64,000 nucleotides of DNA. Source: Malania oleifera (taxonomy: Eukaryota; Streptophyta; Magnoliopsida; Santalales; Ximeniaceae). Where the stretch lies: NCBI RefSeq assembly GCF_029873635.1, contig NC_080422.1:786001-850000 (forward strand). The letters run 5' to 3'. The notes beneath the pieces are model-generated. The model was given only the letters and a program-made list of their open reading frames with translations, searched no databases and was not told the DNA's origin. Shown here piece by piece: positions 12,778 to 24,700 of the stretch. The position numbers and the translations under genes are program-made. Numbering within the stretch: the first letter of the stretch is position 1; each line of letters opens with the position of its first letter.

Positions 12778-15700
12778 GTACCAAAAACAAACCCCAAAAA
12801 CTCCTCCTTAGACCTTAGGATTGAGAATTTAGTGGAGCCAACCACATAAATGAAAAAGGGTCATGATGACTAATAAGCTTGGGGAGTAGTATATGTTTAA
12901 AATGTAAAATCTTAGTAAATGCCTTTACACTATTTTGTTATTCTAAGAATCCTTAGAGTAGCAAGCCAATATGAAATTTCTTGTAATATATTCAATCCAA
13001 ACTTAATACATATATATCATAATTGGATAAAATGTGAAAAAATTGGCTAAAGCATGTTCTAGAAAACCCACTTCCAAAATGGACAAGGCATCTTTACCCG
13101 ATAAATAATCCTAAAAGCTAAATTCATGCCTAAATATGAAATCAAGCTTAGTTTGTCCATTGAGCTAGCTTGAGTTTTAGGAAATTCGTCTTGTTATATA
13201 TCATTTATCCCTAAACTCATTTTTGAACATAAAAGCCTTAATTAAATTTTAGTCATCACTCTAGCCACAAGCACTAATAATCATAAATTCCATATCTATC
13301 AAGTGCTTATTAAAAGACATCTTATTATAATCAAATCAGAGGCATTCTCTAAGGGATCCAAATTGTTTATCAAAACATTTTAATAAAAATATTCTCTTTG
13401 TGCTCAAAACGTAAAATTCCCTAATTTTGATTTATGCTTAAGTCATCTCCTCCACAATAAATCCTTACCATACCGCGATCATATTCGGTAAAGATTCATC
13501 TATCCTTGGCTCATAACTTTACTTAAAATTGATATCACACTTGCAGTGTACCATCAAATGGTGGGATAATCAGAAATACCCAAAGAACAACATTCACTTT
13601 GCCTAAGAAGTTGGACAGATTCACTTCCATGAAAATACTACGAATAATGTCTACTCATAATGAATATTCTTCTGAACTTAATGATAATTTAATTGTTAAG
13701 GGTATTTGTCCAATCTCACTTCACAAGCTCTCAAATTTCAAATCAAATCTATTAGAAGCTTTTGAATATATCAAATGGCTAAGTTATTTGCAATAAGTTT
13801 CAATCTATATGAAAATGCAAATGTCTAGGAAACCTATGTGTTGAAAATCCATAAGAAAAGAGGCAATATAGGCTTATGAACCTGAAGAAGAATTATTTAT
13901 GACTTTTTGGTCCTCTAAGGTAAAGCATTCAACACCAAGCTCAAATCATTGAAAATCTTAAAACACATGGCTACGATCTTGAAAAATGGTAAAGGCATAA
14001 GAAAACAATAGTGCATAACTCAAGGGGAGCATTTATCTTTCAATTTTAACTCTATTAAATGCTCTCATGATCATTATCATATGTCTTTATGAAAATTGCT
14101 TTGCAAATTACTATCCATAATGGATTAAATGATTAAATTTCCTTGATGGATAGTTTATGATTTGTTAGTGGAACTACCTTATTCCATGCTTAATTTGGAA
14201 CGCCAACTACATGGCTGATGCAGTGATGTGAATTGCATGCTAGTAGTAGAATTAGGTTGCTACATGTTTGAAATGATCTAATTGCTGAATACAACTAGAT
14301 TTCAGGTATAAGTTTTATGGGAAAAATATCAAATTTACAGACAGCATGTTGCAAAAATTTTATTAAAATTTTTCTTAAAATAAAACCATGTGATAAGATG
14401 ATTATGATAGAAAAAATAAAATAATTTTTTAAAGGATGAGTGAAAAGTAAATGAATATTAAAATTTCATCCTTACACAATCATTGCATATTCAAGGGAGC
14501 TGAGCTCCATTCCTAGAAGTAAGAACATAAATGACTCATTTGCATCACTTCGCTTGTGATTATTGAGGCTTTTCCGAAAACCCGGAACATCATATCCTGT
14601 CATTATAACCTTGTGTTTAGATATGGATTGTTCTTGGTAATGAACATTATTGTATGCTTTAATATGTATTCTCTGATGCATTTGTGGCCTATAGCGATGA
14701 CTGTACTGATCAAAATATAATTGATAAATATTTAGTATAATTGGTCTAAGATATTTTAAAATGATTGCTTATACGGCTTGGAACTATTAGTGAAATTAAT
14801 CTTTGATAAGTATAAGCATTTCATTTCATCTAAGCAAGTATTCAAACTCATAGGGGGAGCATCTGAAAATTATTTTCTATCTTATTATGCTTACCAATAT
14901 TTTTATGCTTAGATGTGCATTAAACTTTTTGTGGCATGTACTTAATTATGATGACTTTATTGCTTTGCCTCAAGTTCCTTGAGTTAACCATATGATATTG
15001 TTTTAAAATGTGTTGATATAATTAGGATTTGTATGGTTAGTCTTTCTGGTTATATTTCTTTTCAAAATATATTTAAATGCTCAACTTAAAAGATGTTTGC
15101 TTGCTTAAGTTTCGAATTCTAGTATCTGTTTCAGCAAGTATCATCCCCAATACTAATTGATAAATATAAAAGGGAAATCTTTTCATATCAAATTTTTATG
15201 GCAAGGACTATTTTTACACTAAAATTCTTCATTCTCTTGCCTTATTTTATCTATCTGTATATATATATATATATATATTTGAATTGCATAACCGATTCAG
15301 TGAATGCACATAACAATGCATGTGAACTAGTTAGATGGAAATCATGCTCAAACCTACTATTTTGCTATCATATGTCGTATGTTTTAAATTCTAATCATTA
15401 ATGGGTCTTATGATATAATTTTTTTAAAAAAAATTGAAATGGTTTGTTGATATTTCTGGTCCAACTATGTTTAACAAGTCATTTTAATTTTTTAATGGTA
15501 AGTTATACTATTTGTATGAGACAAAATGCCAAAAAGGGGGAAAGTTTTTCTAAGCTAAAATAAAAACTATTTTGAAAAGGGGGAGTTCTCTTTTTAAAGC
15601 TAAGAAATTTTTGTTTTATCCTTAACTTAACCCTTTTACTGATGCCAAAAGGGGGAGATGATTGTTAAGCAAAATGATATACTCCTTGCATTTTTTAAAT

Positions 15701-15889
15701 GAGCTTTAAATTTTAAATGAGATATGTGTAAATGCTTTATTGCTAAATCTAAATGTATATTGAGCTGAACTTAAAATTCTCAACTTGAAATATCTCAATG
15801 TCTTCTCTATGGATATGATTGAATTACAATGTCTATTTTGAATTTATGCATTTTGCTCTTATGTTTGTCATCATCAAAAAGGGGGACAT
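12778..15889 (+). other. Non-coding internal region of the SIRE-like element
   Basis: This stretch of about 3.1 kb is AT-rich without any recognised protein domain. It replaces or has lost pol. Towards its end it has repeated purine tracts (AAAGGGGGAAAG at about 15534, and similar at about 15579, 15650 and 15876), the last directly in front of the 3' LTR as its polypurine tract. Confidence 0.6.
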
Positions 15890-17800
15890 TGTTGACTTTT
15901 TGAATTCGATCCCGTTTTGATAATGACAAAACACAAATATCTCATCTGTGCGTTTAGTACTTGAACATGTTTATACTTCAAGCACACACACATGGCAAAG
16001 GAAAAATGGAAGTCGTAAGGAACATAAAGCTCACATACCTTGGGCCATTTCATAAAATAATTCAAGAGCAAATGAGTGAAGATGTAGTTTTATTTCAGTT
16101 GTATTGTTTTACATTATATTTGTATATGCATGATCACATGATATAGTTGGAAACTCAAAAATGACCAATAGACTAACCTTAGGATGCATGTTTTTCATAA
16201 AATATTCATATGCACAAGTTCTAGGTTAGATCTACATTTTGGAGAATTAATAGGGCTGAAGAAAAAAACAAGAGTCTTGTCGACGAATCCCCTGCCCTCG
16301 TTGACGAATCCATGAAGGCCACTAGTCGACTAATGCACGTCCTCGTCAACGAGAAAATACCGAGACCCTACTTTTCTCAAACATACCAATCGTCGACGAA
16401 TCCCCTGGTCTCGTCGATGAACAAGTGTTGAACACTCGTTGACTAGTGTGTACACTCCTCGACAAGTCTGTCGAGATGCCTGACGCTCCAACGCACAACA
16501 GACAGAACTTTTTTTTAATAAAAATATTTCTTTTTTATCCAATGGCCAGAAAATGCCTAGATCCCAAAAATACTTATAAATATCAAACCCTAAACCCTAG
16601 TTGAACAACTTTTGAACCTCTTGTCTATACTCTATTGCATTCAGACATCTTTTGGGCAGTCTCTCAGTTTTTCAAAGGGCTTTCACACACACATCTTACA
16701 AAGCATCTTTTGGATTAAGGTTTGATAAAAACAAGTATTTGATTTGTGCATTCAAAGTATTTCTTCTCTCGTATTTTTATTTTTAATATTTTATTGAGAG
16801 AGCAAGAACCCCAGTTTTCCATATATTATTTGAAAAGTCTATTGGGAAAAAAATTTATGCTAGGGCATAAATCTTTGAAGCATTCACATTCATATATTCA
16901 TTCAAAGATTTCATATTCTATTGTGTTTACAAAAGTTATTTGAGAAAATCCTAGATCTCCAACACACATCTTATTTGAAAAATCAATTTTTGGAGATTTA
17001 TTGTATTGAGTTTAGATCTTTGAGAAAGCTTATCATATATTTTTATATACAAAGATCATATATTTGGTTTAGATCTTTGGAACAAGCTTATCAGATATTT
17101 TTTTTATACAAAGATCATACATTTGTTATTGCAAAAATATTATTGAAAACATCACATACGCTCATTGAGCTTCACATTATATCCTGTGAGTGTGTTTAGA
17201 TTTTATTGTATTCATTAGCTTGTTGAGAAGCATATGAATGCTCAGAAAGTTTATTCGTCTATTGTATTAATGGTTTGGGCTGTGAACCAGAAAAGTGGAA
17301 ATTGTGCCTCTTGTAAGCAGTGGATTATGAGCAAGTTGTGCCTTTTGTAAGTAGCGGATTAGGAGGAAGCTACGCCTCTTGTAAGCAGCGGATTGAATGG
17401 GAAGCTCCGTCCCAATTTAAGGAGTGGAATAGTGAAATCCTTAGGTGTTTTGCCCAAAGCGAGGACGTAGATCGAGTTTGGCTAAACCTCGTTAAAAATT
17501 TTATGTTTGCGCTCTCTCTCTCTCTATCTCTCTTACATTTCCACACTTATGTTCATATTCGATCTGCTGTGCATGTTGTAAATATTAACATATCTGAATA
17601 ACTAAAATACTTGAGATTAATTGGGTAATACTGAATTGGTTGAGACACCCACACATTAAATTGATAAGTTGTGTAATACTGAACAGTTTGTCCTGTAACT
17701 TGTGCTTGTGTGGTTGTGCGTTTTCAAAATTAGAATTTAAAGACCAAGATTTTTTAAAATACCTAATTTACCCCCTCTTGGGATTACACCTAAATTCACA
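15890..17800 (+). repeat. 3' LTR of the SIRE-like element
   Basis: This complete LTR of about 1.9 kb begins TGTTGACTTTTTGAATTCG after an AAAAAGGGGGACAT purine tract and ends CTAAATTCACA. It carries GTCGAC-type palindromes at about 16270-16470 and a TATA box (CTTATAAATA, about 16571-16580). Confidence 0.8.
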
Positions 17801-18050
17801 TCTAGTGCTAGTTTTACAAGCGATTTTTATGGTTTTTACAGACTAAACAACCGCAGCTATAGGGAAGCCTTCTACAGCGGTTTTGAAAACCACAAGTGCA
17901 AGTATTTTAGTGACAATAGGTTACAAATAATCACTATCTCTTTATCAACAGTTTTCGCAAGCACTAGTGTAGCTTATACTTGTGGTTTTAGAATTCTCTA
18001 CAACATTTTGACCGTTGGTAAAACCTTGATTTTTTGTAGTTCACCACAAA
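17801..18050. mobile_element. Possible CACTA-type transposon end or small derivative
   Basis: The segment ends in GATTTTTTGTAGTTC, close to the complement of a plant CACTA terminus (CACTACAA...). Inside are short inverted phrases such as CTACAGCGGTTTT and TTTTGACCGTTGG, reminiscent of CACTA subterminal repeats. No transposase is present and the other end is not clear. This is a weak call. Confidence 0.3.
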
Positions 18051-18717
18051 GTTAGGACAATTTTCGACCCATTCCCTCTACTTCAAACTCTAGGTGGATG
18101 AAGGAGGACTTCATTACTTGATTATTTAGATCATGCACCATTTTTTTTTTTTTTAGTTTAACCAAATAAAGTTAGTTTCTTGCTAAAATTTATTGAAATT
18201 AAAATCTAAATTCAGTTGCTTTATATAATAGAATTGTTCCTTGATCACTAAAATGTGAGTTTCAAAAATATAATAATAAAGTAAACTACATATAATTTGT
18301 TTCTATTTTTTATTATAATATGTTTTAAAATTTTTATTCTTTTGGATTTTCAATATTTTAATAATATTTTTAATTATTATTTGATTGAAAGATAAAAAAG
18401 AAAATACATTCTATTAATTTTTAATTTATTTTAATTTTAAAAATAATGACCAAATATATTTCTACTTTTGAGCTCTAAGATTTTTTTCCCTAATTTTTTT
18501 AAAAAATTATTTACAATTTTTATTTTCAAAATTTTTTAGCATATTTATATTGAACCCCGAAAAAATGAAAATGAAAAATTGTGTCGACCCAAAACTGTGA
18601 GTCGGTTTTGGGTGGGGCTGCCCAGACCGTTCCGGATCCTGGTGTAGCAAAGCAAATTTAGGGCAGAGGTGTGGGAGTGAGTGTGGGGCGGTATTTGCTT
18701 CTGCTTTTCCGTGAAGC

Positions 18718-18719
<2 letters not shown>
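18051..18719. other. Upstream region of TIM13
   Basis: The first 500 bases are very AT-rich with no gene seen. From about 18590 the composition becomes GC-richer (GTCGGTTTTGGGTGGGGC onwards), which probably marks the promoter-proximal and 5'-UTR part of TIM13. No clear TATA box was identified. Confidence 0.5.

Positions 18720-18754
<35 letters not shown>
18720..18754 (+). repeat. (GA)n microsatellite in the TIM13 5' UTR
   Basis: About seventeen GA dinucleotides run directly into the ATG at 18755 with no intervening base. GAGA-rich leaders are common in plant genes; here the repeat supplies the whole start-codon upstream context. Confidence 0.9.
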
Positions 18755-18759
<5 letters not shown>

Positions 18760-21700
18760 TTCGTTTTCAAGTCCCTCCAGTGGATCGTCATCTTCATCCC
18801 AACTCTCGACCGAGGACTTCATGGACCAGCTCAAGACTCAGCTTGCCCAGGCTTACGCCGAGGAGTTTCTTGAGGTAATCTCTCTCTCCCTCTCTGTCTG
18901 ACTTTATGGTTCTCCTGCTATTTGGAATATGTCGGTGGCTTTGCGCTCTTTGCTTCTTCTGTATTACGACTTACGACTATAGATTTCTGTAGATAGATGC
19001 TTAGACAACTATTGCATCTAGCCTGCAAAATATCTTCTGATTTCTCATCCGTTAGAGTAAGGAGTAACTCGGTTTTATAGAAACGTTTGTTCCTGAGCAC
19101 CATTATTCTTTTGATAGTCTCCAATTTTTAGTTTAGGTTTAGGACCCTGCGTACGCCAGAGCTTTTTGCATCGGGCTGCTTTCTTACCATGATATGGCAT
19201 CAAATTCATACCATGGAGCTGAGTTTCAGGATCAAATTTATCTCATCTGAACCTTGATTCACCACTCAGGGTATATGGTTTCAGAGTATTGTATAATTTG
19301 ATTTGCTGACTTTGTCATAAGTAATTTTTCTTAATTTTTGTTCAACTTACCTTAACGCTCTATATATAAAACCTAAACCCCGTGTTTAAACTCTTCCTTT
19401 TTGTGATTAAATAAATTTACTAAAGGAGAAAGAGTTGATATAAGGGTCAAGCTCAAAGACAAGAAAAAAGCACATCTGCAGACCAAAAGGAAGCAGAGTA
19501 ATGTACAGAGATGCCGTTCACTGACTTTGGCCCTTGAACTTAAGCTGTTAGATCAGTTGTTTGCTGAAAAATTCAACCTTTTCTGACTATGCACTCATGG
19601 CATTCCATTAATGTTTGTTCAAGGATTGTGAAGGCTTCGTTGTGAGTGTTTTTGGAGCGGTGGCAACATTCATTTGTTCAGTTTTGAGGCTGTGGCAGTG
19701 CTATATCCATCGGTGAGTTGTTCACCTCGTCCGTGGCAGTGCGGCACCCAAGGAATGGTTGTTTGATGTTTCGTGAAGCTGTTTATCAATTGTTAATGAG
19801 TTTATTGGGTCTGAAACAGTTGGATTTGCTGTGTTTTTTGATTCACTATTCTAATTCCTTCCATATAACAAAATATCAAGCTATTGGGCATGTGTTTTTT
19901 GCTCCAAGATCCAATCTTTGTTGTGACAATGCACTCATGAAAATTGATTAGTTGTTGTTCGGAGTTAGTAACGGTCATTGGTGACCTTCTTGGGGCAGTG
20001 GCAGTGCTCATAATATTTTTTTTTGGTGTGAAGCTGTGGTAGTGTAGCTTTCTTGGGGCTGCATCTGAGGTTGTTGGTGATTTGTTCATGGTAGTTTTGA
20101 TTGTTCACTTCTCCAATTGTTCCAGTGCTGAGTGTTGCTTTCTTAGGGCTGCATGTGAGTTTCTTGGTGCTATGGAAGCCTTGTACTGATTTATCAGTGG
20201 CTTGTTCATGGTGGGTCACCTTGTTCGTGGTTGTTCCAATTGTTTCAGCAATTAAGCTTATGATAATTGGTTTGAGTTTGTGAATGTTGGGATGATGTTT
20301 GCAAATCCCAAAGGTATGATTCCTTCGTTAGTCACTTGTTTGAGTGAACTGCATACTGTGACTATATCAGAGGAGGCGTATTCTAGGTTTCTACGGTATC
20401 AATTATCTCAACAAGCATCTTCTCACATTACTTCTTTTTCCTAGGAAGGTAATCCTACAGTTTGCATGTCATCTAGTATCCTTCCTACTAGTCCTTGGAT
20501 TATTGATTTTGCCACCATCGATTATATAACAGGTGCAACCAACTTCTCTTTTGATCTCCAATATCCTAAAATCCTCCTTCAAGTTACCCTTGCTGATGAG
20601 TCCACTATTGTTGTTAAGGGGATAAGAACAATAAATCCTACTCCTTTTATCTCTCTTCTTTTGCTTTATACATTCTTAAATGCCCTTTCAATCTTATGTC
20701 AGTTAGTAAGCTTATAAAGTCAGTAAATTGTTCTATCACATTCCTTCATGATTTTGTGGTTATTTAGGATTTGAAGATGGGAAAGACAATTGGCATAGGA
20801 TGTGAGGCTCGTGGAATTTACTACTTTGTCGCCTTCTCCACCCATTACCTGCACATCTTATGTCAGTTAGTAAGCTTATAAAGTCAGTAAATTGTTCTAT
20901 CACATTCCTTCATGATTTTGTGGTTATTTAGGATTTGAAGATGGGAAAGACAATTGGCATAGGATGTGAGGCTCGTGGAATTTACTACTTTGTCGCCTTC
21001 TCCACCCATTACCTGCACAGTCGTAGCTACACCATTTCAAATCCATTGTCGGCTTGGTCATCCGTCCTTGGACAAGTTCAAACAGCTAGTTCCTACATTG
21101 AGTTTTGTGTCTAATCTTGAGTGTGAATCCTGTCAATTGGGCAAGCATCATCGTGTTCCCTTTGCTCCCCAAGTTGACTTTTCAGGTGGTTAGTTCTTTC
21201 ATGCTTGTCCATTTTGATATTTGGGGTCCTAATCGTGTGACATCAAAGTTGGGGTTTTAGTACTTTATTACATTTGTTGATGACTACTCTGGGATGGCTT
21301 GGTTATATTTAATGAAAGATTGTTCTGAGTTGTGTGATATCTTTTGTGCTTTCTATTCCCAAATAAAGACTCAATTTGACATGCCAGTCTAGATACTTTG
21401 TTGTGATAATGCTAAGGAGTACTTCATCACCCAATTCAGTACTTATATGACTAACACTGGTATGATCAATCAGTCCTTTTGTGCCCACACTCCACAATGA
21501 AATGGAGTTATACAGCGGAAATACAGACATATTTTTGAAGTCACTCGTATCCTAGTGTATCAAATGAATGTCCCCAAAGTCTTTTGGAGTGATGTTGTGC
21601 TCACAGCTTGCTCCCTCATCAATAAAATGCCATCCTCTATCCTTGGTGGTAAAATTCTATATTCATTTATCTTTCCTAAGGCTCCTTTGTTCTCCCTTCC

Positions 21701-24700
21701 TCCTTGTACATTTGGTTGTGTTCTTTGTCCATCAGTTATCTCTAGGAATGGATAAGTTGGATCCTTGTGTTATCAAATGTATTTTTTTGGGCTATTCCTA
21801 TATACTCAAAAATGATATTGATATTATAGTCCTACTTTACATCGATTCTTTCTCTCCTAATGTCACCTTTTTTGCATCTACACCATACTATTCTGATTCT
21901 TTGAGTTCTGTAGACCTTGATGAGTCCCTTCCTCTGCCTTGCCTTCCAGATCCAAACTTAGTATTTGTGCCCAATCCTACTAAATCATCATCTAGTTTGA
22001 GTCCTTCATGTTGCTTGAATCATCCCAATTTGCAGGTATACACACGGCGACTCAAGGGGGAAGTGCCTCCTCTAACTTCTATTGCTATGCCTCTAGTTCC
22101 CTCGTCGGATGATCTTATTTCTCGTGATGTTGATCCTCGAATAGCTGTTTGGAGAGTTAAACGCACTTGTACCCAACATCTGATCTTTAATTTTTTTTAT
22201 GATTTCTTGTCATCCTCTTATTACTATTTTGTTAGTACTTTGTCTTCTGTTGCTCATCCAAGATCTATTTCTGAAGTCCTCCCATTTTGGGTGGAGGATG
22301 ACGATGGTTCAAGAGATGAGTGCACTACATGATAATGATACTTGGGATTTGGTACCTCTTCCTCCTGATAAGTTCGTGATTTGTTGTTGCTGGGTGTACA
22401 TTGTGAAAGTCAATCCTAATGGTTGTGTGACTCGTTTGAAGGCCCGCCTTGTTGCTAAGGGGTATACTTAGGTTTATGGTTTGGATTATTCAGACACATT
22501 CTCCTCGGTTGTTAAACTTGCCTTAGTGTGTTTGTTCATTTTTTACCACCACTTGTCATTGGCTTTTACATCAGTTAAATGTGAAGAGTGCTTTCCTACA
22601 TGAGGATCCTCATGAGGAGGTATATATGGAGCAACCCCTTGGGTTTGTTGTTCAGGGGGAGTCATGCTTAGTATGTTGGCCCAAGAAGTCGTTGTGTGGA
22701 TTAAAACAATCTCCAAGAGCATGGTTTGGCCGTTGTAGTGCTGTAGTACTTGAGTTCGGCCTTCATCGGTGTGCAGTAGATAACTCTGTATTTTATTGCC
22801 ATACTCTATCGGGCAGTATTTTGCTTACAGTATATGCGGATGACATTGTGATTGCTGATGATGATGATCGTGGCGTTCAGTACCTAAAGTTTTTTCTATA
22901 GAGTAAGTTTCAGATCAAAGACTTAAGGCCATTAAAGTACTTCTTGGGTATAGAAGTATTGAGATCTCGTGCAGGAATTATCTTGTCATAGAGGAAATAT
23001 ATTCTTGATCTTTTAGATGAGACGGGGCTGTTGGGATCCAAACTTATTGATACTTCCATTTATCCCAATAGCAAGTTAATGCCAGATATGGGTGATTTGT
23101 TGCCTAACCCAAGTCGGTACCAAAGACTTGTTGGAAAGTTGAATTATCTCACAGTCACTCGACCAAATATATCCTTCGCAACAAGTGCTGTGAGTTAGCT
23201 TCTCGATTCCCCTAGGATGCAGTAATTCACATTTTGAGATATCTCAAAGGTGCACCAGGGAGACGTCTCTTATACCAGGATCGGGGTCACACTCATATTC
23301 AGAGATATACAGATGCGGAGTGGGCCGGATCACCATCCGATCGAAGATTCACAATCGAGTATTATATATTTGTAGGTGGTAATTTGGTGTCTTGGAAAAG
23401 TAAGAAACAAACTGTGGATGCTAGGTCGAGTGCTGAGTCAAAATATATGGCTCTGGCGCACACTACATATGAACTTGTTTGGCTGAAGTACATGTTGAAA
23501 GAACTAGGTTTTCCACATTCTCAGCTTATTGAGTTGATGTGTGATAATCAAGCCGCTATTCATATTGCCTCCAACCCTGTCTTCCATTAGCAAATAACGC
23601 ACATTGAAGTTGACTTATTTGAGAGAAACTTGTACAATAGCTCATTACAACCACTCATGTGAATTTTGAGTTTCATCTTGCTGATTTGTCCACTAAAGCC
23701 TAGTGGCAATGAATTTTTTTTTTTTTTTTCAACATTGGCATTGTGTATGCATGTGAGCACGTCTTAGCTATTTGTCCTTAGACAACTTAATTATGAGGTT
23801 GGTAAACAATTGTAATTAAATTGTCAATACAATTTGATTTGCATCATGGTCCTCTCTGATAGATTTTTCTTGATGGAAGGCAAAGGAGTTGCTAAATGGT
23901 TTTGTCAGATTATTTTTTCATAATTAGTAAAGATTTATTTATTTTTACTAGAATTGATCACAAAACATTACTGAATTTATCTACTTGATTTGAATTTCTT
24001 GCTTTGATGTGATTGATGGGGACTTCCAGCTAATGGAAATGTTGTTAATGAGGTTCAGTCTTAAGTGCCTATGGACATAATCATTGGCACTAGGCATTCA
24101 TTTGACAAGAATATGCTAGTCCATCTTCCTTCTGGCCCTGGCTGGTCTAGTGGTTTTCAGCTTTTGCACCTTGAGTTTATGGTATGTGTTGCTGAACGAA
24201 AAAGTCGGATGACCTTCGAGGCGCTTTCCGATCACGATCGCTTGAAAAAGAAGGAAATGAGGATGGCTTGGAGGACCCGGGGGGGTGCTCCGATGGATCA
24301 CTCCGATGCCTAAGTAAGGTATTTGCTAGAGAGGTTGTAAGTACCAGTAGAATAGGTTAGAATGAGATACCTTAGCCTCTTCGCAGTGCACCCCTTTTAT
24401 ATTGACGAGGTTTGATCCTTAGGAGATTTGCCATTTTGGCGCTTGGCGTTGATCACTTCGGTCATTATAGTGCTGGCGTGGATCACTCCGGTCATTATAG
24501 GGCGAGCAATTGGCTTGGATGGTGATTGCCCTCATCAATGCAATGCCAGTCTTCTCTTCTTGATTTATGGTAGGCTTGTTTTCTGGTGATATTTGGGGTA
24601 TATCAGTATGCATATGTTCTTTGCAAGAATGCAACCTAAGCTATTGAAAATTGTGTTTATATGAAACTTTGGAAGGCTAAGTATCTAAGAATAGCTTGGG

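Larger units (their letters stand above)
9861..17800 (+). mobile_element. SIRE-like Ty1/Copia element, gag-only, broken
   Basis: This is a large LTR element: 5'-truncated LTR (9861-11366), primer-binding site TGGTATCAGAGT (11369-11380), a gag-like region (about 11422-12777) with a zinc knuckle, a long region without recognisable coding (12778-15889), then a complete 3' LTR (15890-17800). No protease, integrase or reverse transcriptase was recognised, so it was probably mobilised in trans or has lost pol. Several GGGGGA-type purine tracts precede the 3' LTR, as is typical of SIRE/Maximus elements. In a 250-base sample read by eye the LTRs differ at roughly one position in ten, with many C/T and G/A changes, so the insertion is old. 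The reading frames are broken in several places. Confidence 0.75.

Noticed and set aside
16584-16604. AAACCCTAAACCCTAG telomere-like sequence
   Set aside because: Only about two units, inside an LTR near its TATA box; not an interstitial telomere.
24065-24313. Open frames on both strands near 24.1-24.3 kb
   Set aside because: Short, overlapping on opposite strands and without family resemblance; left as unassigned intronic sequence.
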